From: JAHJGG01 sp041658785
Lineage (GTDB): Bacteria; Patescibacteriota; Patescibacteriia; Magasanikbacterales; UBA922
NCBI GenBank assembly: GCA_041658785.1
Contig: JBAZZL010000023.1
Coordinates: 1 to 18,449 of the forward strand
Reading direction: 5' to 3'
Length of the DNA stretch: 18,449 nt
Shown here: positions 1 through 7,290 of the stretch, one piece after another
How positions within the stretch are numbered: position 1 is the stretch's first letter
Layout: each line of letters starts with the position of its first letter
The notes under the pieces: generated by a model
Seen by the model: the letters and a program-made list of their open reading frames with translations, nothing else
What the model was told of the DNA's origin: nothing
Database searches by the model: none
Program-made: the position numbers and the translations under genes

Positions 1-734
1 AGACAATGGCGCGGGAGGTGGTGAAAACGCAACCCAGTCTGTGGGCGCAAAACCCGGAAACTATGCGGACAAAATTAAATAACATCGCCGCGTTGCTGGG
101 CGAGAGTCCGGAAACGCCGACAATGGCGCGGGAGGTGGTGAAAACGCAACCCCGTCTGTGGACGCAAAACCCGGAAACCATGCGGACAAACTTAAATAAC
201 ATCGCCGCGTTGCTGGGCGAGAGTCCGGAAGCGCCGACAATGGCGCGGGAGGTGGTGAAAACGCAACCCAGTCTGTGGGGGCAAAACCCGGAAACTGTGC
301 GCGGAAAATTCAACGCGCTCTTTGTTAATGTGTCGGACAAATGTAAGAACAAAAATATGACTGTAAAGGATCTGGTTGTATCTTATCCGGAGATATTATG
401 GTTCTCAATTTCCAAAATTCCGGCCGTGGCAAAGCAAACAATAGAAGGAGATCCGCGAGGTATAGAATACGTGCGCTTTCGCTTACAAATGCGTCAGCTG
501 CCGACCGTAAGAAGAGAACTGGATTACAACCGGGACATCGGGCCAAGCAATGACGATGAAAAAGAACCGTTTCTTGAATCGCTTGATATTGAAAAATTCT
601 GGAAAAAAATAGCAGAAAATCTTGAACCGGAAGAACTCACACGATTGCGACAAGCACTGGATGATAAACAGCCGATTCCGGAGGATCTCCTACTCAAATT
701 GGCTACTATTTCTGGTTTGAAAGAGTTTTTATAA
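1..734 (+). CDS. mTERF-like helical-repeat protein, 5' partial
   Basis: The reading frame is open at the left edge: the ATG at 6 is the first residue of a repeat unit, and the Thr codon before it matches the Thr that precedes each later unit. The true start is therefore probably upstream. The visible 242 residues contain two full 39-residue repeats and a third that diverges after about 20 residues, then a weaker related segment (about residues 117-140, VKDLVVSYPEILWFSIS) and a charged C-terminal tail. Each unit follows the pattern V-V-x3-P-x-L-W-x3-PE-x-M-x3-L-x2-I-x2-LLGES, which resembles mTERF motifs (paired helices with a Pro-x-Leu start), a family that binds nucleic acid in organelles. 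The family call is my pattern judgement; another helical repeat is possible. It lies alone upstream of a strong promoter, so it is likely the end of its own transcript. Confidence 0.6.
   Translation, partial: TMAREVVKTQPSLWAQNPETMRTKLNNIAALLGESPETPTMAREVVKTQPRLWTQNPETMRTNLNNIAALLGESPEAPTMAREVVKTQPSLWGQNPETVRGKFNALFVNVSDKCKNKNMTVKDLVVSYPEILWFSISKIPAVAKQTIEGDPRGIEYVRFRLQMRQLPTVRRELDYNRDIGPSNDDEKEPFLESLDIEKFWKKIAENLEPEELTRLRQALDDKQPIPEDLLLKLATISGLKEFL
6..356 (+). repeat. Tandem 117-bp coding repeats (3 units)
   Basis: Units begin at 6, 123 and 240, exactly 117 bp (39 codons) apart. Units 1 and 2 differ at 5 of 117 positions, four of them amino-acid changing. Unit 3 is nearly identical to unit 1 for about its first 57 bases and then diverges. 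Near-identity at DNA level implies recent duplication or gene conversion, and the array probably continues beyond the left edge. Confidence 0.9.
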
Positions 735-739
735 AAAGA

Positions 740-768
740 TTGACATTTTTATGTGTTTCTAATATAAT
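740..768 (+). promoter_or_regulatory. Consensus sigma70-type promoter for the AbiE-like pair
   Basis: TTGACA at 740-745 and TATAAT at 763-768 are separated by exactly 17 bp, a perfect match to the housekeeping consensus. Expected transcription start is near 775, giving a leader of about 33 nt before the ATG at 808. It starts only 6 bp after the stop codon of the preceding gene. Confidence 0.85.
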
Positions 769-807
769 AGAAACATAGCCATTTTTTGACTATAAAAAAC
801 GAAACTT

Positions 808-1389
808 ATGCTTAAAAAGAAAGAAATTGTCTGGCGGGAGATTTTATGCCAGTCAATAGACAAAAAAACCCGTCAATTCACCCAAAAACAACTGGCAAAA
901 AAATTCGGCTATTCTTTGAGCACGATTTTTAACGCTCTGAAAATCCCCCGCGCGAGCGGCGCCGTTGAGGTAAAAAGCAAGTTTTTCACTGTCCGCGACC
1001 AGGAAAAATTTTTAAATATCTGGTCCACTTTCAGAAATCTGGCCAAAGATATTATTTATGAGACACGCGTGGACGCACCCGCCCTCCAAATAGAAGGACT
1101 AATGCCCGCGGACGCGATTTTCACCGCCTACTCGGCTTACCGCCAAAAATTCTCCGACGCCCCGGCCGATTATGACAAGGTGTATGTTTACGCCGCAAAC
1201 CCGGCGGAAATTAAAAAACGCTTTCCTCCCCAAAAGGGCTATGCCAATCTGATTGTTCTGAAACCTGATGTTTATTTAAAAAATTACGGACCGACTGTTC
1301 CCGCGACGCAGTTATACGCGGATCTCTGGAACCTGCCGGAATGGTACGCGAAGGACTTTCTAAACGGTTTGAAAGAAAAAATTCTTTGA
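808..1389 (+). CDS. Winged-helix AbiEi-like regulator (putative type IV antitoxin)
   Basis: 193 residues. The N-terminal part (about 22-60) is a helix-turn-helix of winged type (FTQKQLAKKFGYSLSTIFNAL). The remainder resembles the C-terminal domain of AbiEi-type regulators and ends with a typical TQLYADLWNLPEWYAKDFLNGL segment (about 167-188), close to the family's LYxDLxNLP signature. AbiEi proteins repress their own operon and neutralise the AbiEii nucleotidyltransferase. The next gene, 20 nt downstream, is such a nucleotidyltransferase, and a consensus promoter lies directly upstream, so autoregulation is plausible. No operator half-sites are obvious between promoter and start. Function as an antitoxin is inferred from family and pairing; it may instead be a plain transcriptional regulator. 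Confidence 0.65.
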   Translation: MLKKKEIVWREILCQSIDKKTRQFTQKQLAKKFGYSLSTIFNALKIPRASGAVEVKSKFFTVRDQEKFLNIWSTFRNLAKDIIYETRVDAPALQIEGLMPADAIFTAYSAYRQKFSDAPADYDKVYVYAANPAEIKKRFPPQKGYANLIVLKPDVYLKNYGPTVPATQLYADLWNLPEWYAKDFLNGLKEKIL

Positions 1390-1409
1390 CTTTCGCGGTT
1401 GTCATAGTT

Positions 1410-2015
1410 ATGCAATACTACCACCAATTAATCACGGAAAAAAGCTGGCAGTTATTACAGCAATTCAAAAAAAACCGCCATTTTATTCTCATCGGCGGCT
1501 GGGCGGTTTTTTTATACACCGGCGCGCTCAAATCCAAAGATATTGACCTGATCGTTGACTACGATGAGCTGGCGAAGTTGAAAGAAAAATTTACCGTAAG
1601 CAAAAACGACCGCTTAAAAAAATACGAAATAAAAATAGACAATACTGACATTGACATTTACCTGCCGCATTACTCGGAATTAGGGCTGCCGGCGGAAGAA
1701 ATCAAAAAACACACGCTCACCCGCGCGGGATTTATCGTTCCCAAAATTGAAATCTTGTTAATCTTAAAACTAATCGCTTATCTCGACCGCGCCGGTTCGC
1801 CCAAAGGAGAAAAAGACAAGATTGACATTTTGAGTTTGCTGAATTTAAAACAAATTGACTGGAAATTTTATCAAACTCTGCTTAATAATTTCCAATTAAA
1901 ACACTTGGCGGCCGAATTACCAACCATGCTTAAACAGACAACCGCGGTGAAAGAGTTAAATCTGAAACAAAACCAGCTGGCTAAACTTAAAAAAGAGCTC
2001 CTGCCTTTGCTCTGA
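1410..2015 (+). CDS. AbiEii/MNT-like nucleotidyltransferase (putative type IV toxin)
   Basis: From the ATG at 1410 the product is 201 residues. A longer frame begins at 1341 inside the upstream gene, but its extra 23 residues are unlike the family, so I chose 1410. The nucleotidyltransferase core is visible: GGWA (29-32), KSKDIDL with the DxD metal site (41-47), and a second-strand acidic residue in TDIDIYLP (79-86). A helical segment with the conserved Lys (PKIEILLILKLIAYLDR, Lys120) and the KDKIDILSLL motif (135-144) is typical of AbiEii and related enzymes. Family members inactivate tRNA or proteins by adding nucleotides. It sits 20 nt after the AbiEi-like gene and 9 nt before tsaE, so all three are probably co-transcribed. 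A housekeeping role is not excluded. Confidence 0.7.
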   Translation: MQYYHQLITEKSWQLLQQFKKNRHFILIGGWAVFLYTGALKSKDIDLIVDYDELAKLKEKFTVSKNDRLKKYEIKIDNTDIDIYLPHYSELGLPAEEIKKHTLTRAGFIVPKIEILLILKLIAYLDRAGSPKGEKDKIDILSLLNLKQIDWKFYQTLLNNFQLKHLAAELPTMLKQTTAVKELNLKQNQLAKLKKELLPLL

Positions 2016-2024
2016 CGAACCGCT

Positions 2025-2492
2025 ATGAAATACGTCAGCCATTCAACCAAAAAAACTATTAAAATCGGTAAAAAAATCGCCGCCAAATTCAAAGGCGGCG
2101 ACATTGTTATGCTCTTTGGCGATCTCGGCGCGGGAAAAACCACGCTCGTCAAAGGCATTGCCGAATATTTTGGCATTAATCCGAATGATGTGGTGAGTCC
2201 AACATTTACTCTAATGCAAGTGTACGAAATACGACATACGAAATACGACATACGAAAGCTGGTACACATAGATACGTATCGGCTGAAAAACGAAGAACAG
2301 TTGATTGAAATCGGCGCCGAGGACTATCTCGGAGATGAGAATACCGTCTGTTTGGTGGAATGGCCGGAGAAGCTTGTTTCGTTGCTTGAGAGTAAAAAAA
2401 TACTCAACATTAAAATTGAGCGTGTTGAGGAGAGTGAACGAGTTATTAAAATTGGACGAAATTTTACAAAATTGAACAAAATTATTGAATAA
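2025..2492 (+). CDS. tsaE: tRNA t6A biosynthesis ATPase TsaE
   Basis: 155 residues, the usual length for TsaE. This is the ATPase that drives turnover of the TsaB-TsaD complex during threonylcarbamoylation of A37 in ANN-decoding tRNAs. Visible motifs are Walker A GDLGAGKTT (32-40), the SPTFTL strand (59-64), HIDTYRL (81-87) and the VEWPEK motif (111-116). Between SPTFTLMQVYE and LVHIDTYRL there is a short stretch (EIRHTKYDIRK, about 68-78) encoded by a tandem 14-bp DNA repeat. This point is a surface loop in the family, so function is probably kept. It starts 9 nt after the nucleotidyltransferase gene with no SD site, and may simply be read through from the toxin-antitoxin promoter. tsaB and tsaD are not in the window. 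Confidence 0.93.
   Translation: MKYVSHSTKKTIKIGKKIAAKFKGGDIVMLFGDLGAGKTTLVKGIAEYFGINPNDVVSPTFTLMQVYEIRHTKYDIRKLVHIDTYRLKNEEQLIEIGAEDYLGDENTVCLVEWPEKLVSLLESKKILNIKIERVEESERVIKIGRNFTKLNKIIE
2223..2257 (+). repeat. 14-bp tandem microrepeat inside tsaE
   Basis: TACGAAATACGACA occurs twice in a row (2223-2236, 2237-2250), followed by a partial third copy TACGAAA. It is translated as an insertion loop of TsaE. Confidence 0.85.
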
Positions 2493-2537
2493 AAACTCTT
2501 ATCAACAACCAACAGATTATTCATTTAAACTAACACT

Positions 2538-2978
2538 ATGGGGGAACAAGTCATTGTTGATCCTGAATACTTAAAAGAGGCGCAGGCGGTGGAATTTAAT
2601 GTTGATTTATTAAATAAACGAATGTTTAACGTTTTAAAAAACGAATCTCATCATCCTTATTCTGAAACTGTAGATGGACGATCCTGTTCTGAAGCGGCAG
2701 TTAACGGGAGCATTAATATTGAAACCGGCGAGATCTTCGGATTGGGTAATATTCAGGATATGCCAATAGAAACCAGAGAAGGACCTCAATTAGTTTGGTT
2801 CAGATTTAGTATTTTAAAATTCATGCAAATAGAACCGCGATTGATAGTAGAAAACAAAATAAGCGGATATACTTTTTTTACGGAAAAAATAATTTCAGAA
2901 AAAATTAAACAGATCATGACTGCCACGACTCAAGAATGGAATGAACAGAATTGGCATCCTGACGTGAGTAAAAATTAA
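2538..2978 (+). CDS. Hypothetical protein, 146 aa
   Basis: I do not recognise this family. The protein is soluble-looking, with no signal peptide or membrane segment. Its middle (about 45-100) looks like alternating beta strands (GSINIETGEIFGLGNIQDM, then PQLVWFRFSILKFM), and its C-terminal third is helical and Lys-rich, ending in a Trp-containing tail. It begins 45 nt after tsaE, on the same strand, with an ATG and no clear SD. Base composition and codon use look like the neighbours. The frame is credible because it fills the space between two genes and has no competing frame. Function is unknown. Confidence 0.6.
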   Translation: MGEQVIVDPEYLKEAQAVEFNVDLLNKRMFNVLKNESHHPYSETVDGRSCSEAAVNGSINIETGEIFGLGNIQDMPIETREGPQLVWFRFSILKFMQIEPRLIVENKISGYTFFTEKIISEKIKQIMTATTQEWNEQNWHPDVSKN

Positions 2979-3009
2979 ACAAAATTAGACAAAATTTTAT
3001 TTTAAATTT

Positions 3010-3198
3010 ATGCCAAAGAAAAAATACCTTCTGCCCACAAAAAGAGATCGCGAAATTCTTGAAAAATGCGAAATGCTGGAAAAAAACAAACTCTCTAAAC
3101 AGGATAAATTTACAGTTAAACTTGTCAAAAGCCAGTTGGAAGACGATTGGAGAGCCCCTCTGTTGCGGGTTTTGAATAAACTACTTAGTCAGGCATGA
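3010..3198 (+). CDS. Small basic helical protein, 62 aa
   Basis: The product is a short, highly charged, predicted all-helical protein (MPKKKYLLPTKRDREILEKC, then a Lys/Leu-rich helix ending LLRVLNKLLSQA). I do not recognise a named family. It starts 31 nt after the preceding gene and its last 10 bases overlap the 3' end of the convergent kinase gene. The strongly biased residue pattern (heptad-like Leu/Ile spacing) and an ATG start after an AT-rich gap support it as real. It could bind nucleic acid given its charge, but nothing specific shows this. Confidence 0.5.
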   Translation: MPKKKYLLPTKRDREILEKCEMLEKNKLSKQDKFTVKLVKSQLEDDWRAPLLRVLNKLLSQA

Positions 3199-4301
3199 AG
3201 ATATGGATAATCTTGGGGCGAGGCCTGGCCGTCCTTAACCATGGCGTATTTAATCGCCGCCGCCAATTTCATCGCGTCGCTAATATCCAATCTTTCCCCG
3301 CCATCTATAGAAACAAACTTCCTGTCTTCAGGATCCACTGCCAACAACTGCATCACGATTTTTTTCAACAAAGTCTCTTTTTCATGCAACATCTCTGACG
3401 GAGATTTAATTTTTTTATACAAATCAGATAAAATCGGATCCCAATTGTAATTCTTGCGCCCCACAACCGCGTCCAACGGTCTTTCTCCGACCAGCAACTC
3501 GTACATCATAACCCCCAAAGAAAATAAATCCGATTGGACGCTAAGTTGGCCTGCCCACAACTGTTCCGGCGACATATATTGAATCGTGCCAAGGGCAGTG
3601 TTAGCGGGAGTAATCCCCTCATAAGGAAGCGCGCCAACTGATTCTCCCGCGGCGGAAAAATCAAATAAAACATCCTTTGCCAGCGGCGACTCGGCCAATT
3701 TCCCCACCAGGCCCAAATCGCCGATCATCACATACGGCGTGCGGTCATTGCTCATGATATGCACAAGAATATTTTCCGGTTTTATGTCTCGGTGGACCAA
3801 CCCCTGCTCATGCAAGGACGCCAAACCAAAACAAACCTGCGCCGCGACATCCGCCACAAATCTTTCATTGTGTCTCTCAACGCCCATCCTATTTTTCACG
3901 AATCGCAAATCCAAATCTTTAATTTTTGGCATCACAATCGCTTCCCTGCCGTCTTCTAATTTTACCACATCAAGCACATCTACTACCCAGGGATTTTTAC
4001 CAGCATTTATCAGCGCGTCTTTTTCATTTATTAACCGCTCTTTTTGTTTCCCCGGAACATCTAATGGATACGTCTTGATAATCACCTCAAAGTCAGGATC
4101 TGTTTCTCTATTGTATTCAGCCGGCACAGACCTCCGCCCCTCATATAATTCGCCCTTTGCTTTGGCATGCAGACATTCGGTAATCTCCCAACGTCCTCCC
4201 GCAACTATGGGCAATGCTTTCTCTTTTTCTCTATTTTCTTCAATCACCGTATCTCCGTTTGGAATTGAACCATGTTCGATTCTATCTGGCGTCTTTGGCA
4301 T
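3189..4301 (-). CDS. Hanks-type Ser/Thr protein kinase, soluble
   Basis: 370 residues with a complete eukaryotic-like kinase core: VIIK with the ATP-binding Lys (76), a helix-C Glu in NEKDAL (93), the catalytic loop HRDIKPEN (170-177), the metal loop GDLGLVG with DLG in place of DFG (194-200), TIQYMSPEQL (239-248, SPE in place of APE), SDLFSLGVMMYELLVGERPLD (from 257), and the late Arg in DPEDRK (327). The glycine-rich loop is degenerate: AKAKGELYEG (46-55) where bacterial kinases have GxGGMGxVYxG. There is no membrane segment or PASTA repeat, so it is cytosolic. It starts 7 nt after the uvrA stop, so it is probably co-transcribed with uvrA. Its 3' end overlaps the convergent small gene by 10 bp. 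HRD, DLG and Lys are all present, so it is likely active; the substrate is unknown. Confidence 0.92.
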   Translation of the reverse strand: MPKTPDRIEHGSIPNGDTVIEENREKEKALPIVAGGRWEITECLHAKAKGELYEGRRSVPAEYNRETDPDFEVIIKTYPLDVPGKQKERLINEKDALINAGKNPWVVDVLDVVKLEDGREAIVMPKIKDLDLRFVKNRMGVERHNERFVADVAAQVCFGLASLHEQGLVHRDIKPENILVHIMSNDRTPYVMIGDLGLVGKLAESPLAKDVLFDFSAAGESVGALPYEGITPANTALGTIQYMSPEQLWAGQLSVQSDLFSLGVMMYELLVGERPLDAVVGRKNYNWDPILSDLYKKIKSPSEMLHEKETLLKKIVMQLLAVDPEDRKFVSIDGGERLDISDAMKLAAAIKYAMVKDGQASPQDYPYLHA

Positions 4302-4308
4302 AATGATA

Positions 4309-7059
4309 TTAAATTACTCTTTTAAGATACTTCCCAGTATAACTCAAACTGCTCCTTCTCGCCACTTCATCTGGCGTACCAACCGCAACCACCTCTCCGC
4401 CTCTGTCTCCTCCTTCAGGACCAAGATCAATAACCCAGTCCGCGCATTTGATTACATCTAAATTATGTTCAATCACCATCACGGTATTGCCTTGCGATAC
4501 CAAACGTTGTAACACTTCAATCAACTTTTTTACATCATCATAATGCAAGCCGACTGTCGGCTCATCAAGTAAATACAAAGTCTTGGCAGTGTTTCGTTTT
4601 GCCAGCTCGCGAGAGAGCTTAATCCGTTGCGCCTCGCCGCCAGAAAGTGTTTTGGCAGATTGGCCAAGTGTTAAATAATGCAAACCTACTTCATTCAAAA
4701 CTTTCAGCTTGTCATAAATTTGCGGAATGTCTTTGAAAAAATCTTCCGCGTCTTCAATTGTCATCGTGAGAACATCAGAAATATTTTTCCCATTATAATG
4801 AACTTGCAGAGTCTCGCGGTTAAACCGCTTGCCCCGGCACACATCGCAAACAATTTCTACACTGGGCAAGAAATGCATCTCAATTTCCAAAGACCCTCTG
4901 CCCTCGCAATGCTCGCATCGACCGCTCGGACGGTTGAAGCTAAAGCGCCCCAATTTATAGCCGCGAATCTTTGCTTCCGGAGTCATGGCAAATAATTCTC
5001 TGATGCCGTCATAAGCTTTGGTATAAGTCGCCGGATTGCTGCGCGGAGTTCGTCCAATCGGATTCTGGTCAATGCGAATTATCTTGTCAATGTATTCTAT
5101 ACCAACAATGCTCTTGTGCTTGCCCGCTTGCTTCTTTTTTTCCTCCGGCGCTCGGCTGGAATAATTTATTCTGTTTGCTAATGTACGATACAAAATTTTA
5201 TTCATCAGGGTTGATTTGCCTGATCCGGACACGCCGGTTAAACATACAAATCGGCGCAAAGGAATTTCCACATCAATATTTTTCAAATTATGTTCGGAAG
5301 CGCCTTTGATTTTTATTTTAGGAGTATATTGATCAACTTTTCGGCGTTTTTCCGGCAGATCAATTTTTTTCTCGCCTCTTAAATATTGTCCAGTGAGAGA
5401 TTTACTGGCATCGCCAATCTGCTTTACGTCATCCTGGGCGGAAGCCGCATTGCGGCTGAAGTCAAAGGATCCCATCGGACTGCTGTTGAGCGGGGGATGT
5501 TTTGACTTCACTCCGCGGAGCCTGTCCTGAGCAAAGCCGAAGGGCTCCGTTTCGCTCAACATGACGTCCAAAGGCCCGGAATAAACAATCTCTCCCCCAT
5601 GCTTCCCAGCGCCAGGTCCAATATCCACAATCCAATCACTCACCCTAATCGTATCCTCATCATGCTCTACCACAATAATCGTATTGCCCTGGTCGCAAAG
5701 ATTGCGCAAAGTAGAAACTAGCTGGGCATTGTCCCGTTGATGCAAGCCAATAGTCGGTTCGTCCAAAATATACATGGCGCCAACCAAACGTTGGCCCACT
5801 TGCGAAGCTAATCTAATTCTCTGCGCTTCTCCGCCTGACAAAGTTCCGGCTTTGCGGTTTAAAGTCAAATAATGCAAACCGACGTTCAGCATAAACTGCA
5901 AACGATTTTCTATTTCCCGCAAAGCCGCTCCGGCAATTTCTTTTTCTTTACCACTAAGTTGATCTTCAGTATTCAAAAAATAATCAACCGCCGCTTCTAT
6001 AGTCATACTGGTTACTTCCCAAATATTTTTGTTGTTGATTTTTACTGCCAAAGCATTTTCATTCAACCGCTTACCTTGGCACTTGGGACAATCCTCTTCG
6101 CTGAATAGTTCCTTGGTTCCTAATCCGGTGCAATAATCACAATAGCCATAAGGACTGTTGAAACTAAACATTCTCGGTTCAATCTCCGGAAAACTAAAAC
6201 CGTCTTTGGGGCAGGAATATTCTGTGCTATAAATTGATTCCTCGCCATCAGGAAAAATGACGGTACATAAACCGTTGGAAAGATCTACGGCCGACTCCAC
6301 TGCTTCGGCCAATCGCTGTTTTGATTCTTGTGTCGTGCTGCGTGAATCGTGCATCGTGATTCTGTCAACCACCACCTCAATCGTATGCTTAAAATTTTTC
6401 GACAATTCAATCCTGTCTTTCAAGCTCTTCATCTTTCCATCCACTCTCACTTCCAGAAAACCCGAATTATAAATGTCATACAACATTTGATAATATTCTC
6501 CCTTTCTCCCGCGCACCACTGGTGATAAAACAACCAGCTCGTTATGCTTACGGATAACGGATAATCCTGATTTGCTGATTTTTTGATTATCTTTATTTTT
6601 TTCCTCCAGTTTCAAATTTCCAGTTTCCAGTTTCTTCTCAATATTCTCCATCATCTGATCAATAGTCAAACATTCAATCTTTGTCCCGCAAACAGGACAA
6701 TGCGGTTTCCCCACTCGCGCGAATAATACGCGAAGATAATCATAAATCTCGGTAATCGTCGCCACCGTGGAACGCGGATTGGCCGAATGCGCCTTTTGGT
6801 CAATGGAAATGGCCGGCGACAAACCCTCAATATCATCCACATCCGGCTTGCTCATTCCGCCCAAAAACTGCCGCGCGTAAGCGGATAAACTTTCAATATA
6901 CCGCCTCTGGCCTTCGGCAAAAATGGTATCAAAAGCCAGCGAAGATTTCCCTGATCCCGACAGTCCGGTAAAGACGATCATTTTGTTGCGCGGGAGCTCA
7001 AGGTTGATGTTTTTTAAGTTATGTTCCCGGGCGCCTTTGATTATTATTTTTTCTTGCAT
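4309..7059 (-). CDS. uvrA: UvrABC excinuclease subunit A with in-frame repeat insertion
   Basis: 916 residues. This is the DNA damage sensor of nucleotide excision repair; it loads UvrB. Both ABC halves are intact: Walker A GLSGSGKSS (32-40) and GVSGSGKST (609-617), signatures LSGGEAQRI (407-415 and 805-813), and Walker B ILDEPT (431-436) and LLDEPT (830-835). Zinc sites: CPVC (121-124), CPKC (324-327), and the essential C-terminal finger CEHC with CDVC (715-718, 738-741). In the first insertion-domain finger the expected second Cys is Asp (CPKD, 283-286), although CDYC (307-310) remains. Between GGEIVYSGPLDVML and SKSLTGQYL lies an abnormal stretch (about 503-549, including EPFGFAQDRLRG) that is the translation of a palindromic intergenic repeat. 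The stretch falls in a linker after the first ATPase half, so activity is probably retained. A consensus-like promoter lies upstream on this strand. Confidence 0.97.
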   Translation of the reverse strand: MQEKIIIKGAREHNLKNINLELPRNKMIVFTGLSGSGKSSLAFDTIFAEGQRRYIESLSAYARQFLGGMSKPDVDDIEGLSPAISIDQKAHSANPRSTVATITEIYDYLRVLFARVGKPHCPVCGTKIECLTIDQMMENIEKKLETGNLKLEEKNKDNQKISKSGLSVIRKHNELVVLSPVVRGRKGEYYQMLYDIYNSGFLEVRVDGKMKSLKDRIELSKNFKHTIEVVVDRITMHDSRSTTQESKQRLAEAVESAVDLSNGLCTVIFPDGEESIYSTEYSCPKDGFSFPEIEPRMFSFNSPYGYCDYCTGLGTKELFSEEDCPKCQGKRLNENALAVKINNKNIWEVTSMTIEAAVDYFLNTEDQLSGKEKEIAGAALREIENRLQFMLNVGLHYLTLNRKAGTLSGGEAQRIRLASQVGQRLVGAMYILDEPTIGLHQRDNAQLVSTLRNLCDQGNTIIVVEHDEDTIRVSDWIVDIGPGAGKHGGEIVYSGPLDVMLSETEPFGFAQDRLRGVKSKHPPLNSSPMGSFDFSRNAASAQDDVKQIGDASKSLTGQYLRGEKKIDLPEKRRKVDQYTPKIKIKGASEHNLKNIDVEIPLRRFVCLTGVSGSGKSTLMNKILYRTLANRINYSSRAPEEKKKQAGKHKSIVGIEYIDKIIRIDQNPIGRTPRSNPATYTKAYDGIRELFAMTPEAKIRGYKLGRFSFNRPSGRCEHCEGRGSLEIEMHFLPSVEIVCDVCRGKRFNRETLQVHYNGKNISDVLTMTIEDAEDFFKDIPQIYDKLKVLNEVGLHYLTLGQSAKTLSGGEAQRIKLSRELAKRNTAKTLYLLDEPTVGLHYDDVKKLIEVLQRLVSQGNTVMVIEHNLDVIKCADWVIDLGPEGGDRGGEVVAVGTPDEVARRSSLSYTGKYLKRVI
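5426..5567. repeat. Palindromic repeat element inserted in uvrA
   Basis: The element is bounded by an inverted pair ACGTCAT (5426-5432) and ATGACGT (5561-5567). Inside are a perfect 10-bp inverted pair TGAAGTCAAA (5457-5466) and TTTGACTTCA (5501-5510), and a hairpin with arms GAGCC and GGCTC. Both ends carry the GTCAT...GCG pattern seen in the REP-like intergenic repeats common in uncultivated bacteria. It is 142 bp long and is read through in frame as about 47 residues of UvrA. Confidence 0.8.
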
Positions 7060-7158
7060 AAAGTCACAGTGTCAATTTTTTACAATAAAACACAAAAAGC
7101 CCTAAAATCGGTTTTCACCTGGGCAGTTGATTAAATTAGAGTTTCAAAGAACTTATCC

Positions 7159-7186
7159 AGTATAGCAAAAATTCAAGCTGTGTCAA
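7159..7186 (-). promoter_or_regulatory. Promoter of the uvrA-kinase unit
   Basis: On the minus strand, TTGACA (7186-7181) and TATACT (7164-7159) are separated by 16 bp. The expected start is near 7152, giving a leader of roughly 90 nt before the uvrA ATG at 7059. I saw no convincing LexA-type operator. Confidence 0.7.
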
Positions 7187-7225
7187 CCTGATAATTCTAC
7201 GGCAACAACTTTACAATACACCTAT

Positions 7226-7254
7226 TTGCGCCAAAAATAACCCTGTGTTATACT
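7226..7254 (+). promoter_or_regulatory. Extended -10 promoter for the anchored extracellular protein
   Basis: TTGCGC (7226-7231), a 17-bp spacer, and TATACT (7249-7254) preceded by TGT, an extended -10. Expected start is near 7261, about 30 nt before the ATG at 7291. It is divergent from the uvrA promoter about 40 bp away. Confidence 0.65.
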
Positions 7255-7290
7255 TTTCTCAATCTCAATCTTAATCTTAACCACATCACT

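Noticed and set aside
6..356. CRISPR array
   Set aside because: The 117-bp repeats are contiguous, coding and without spacers.
1387..1389. TGA recoding as glycine (genetic code 25)
   Set aside because: TGA closes the AbiEi-like and nucleotidyltransferase genes at family-typical lengths, and no real gene has an in-frame TGA.
1341..1409. Upstream ATG at 1341 for the nucleotidyltransferase
   Set aside because: It would overlap the AbiEi-like gene by 49 bases and adds residues unlike the family.
3739..4461. 240-codon plus-strand frame spanning the kinase and the uvrA 3' end
   Set aside because: It is Ser/Thr-rich low-information sequence opposite two strongly conserved genes.
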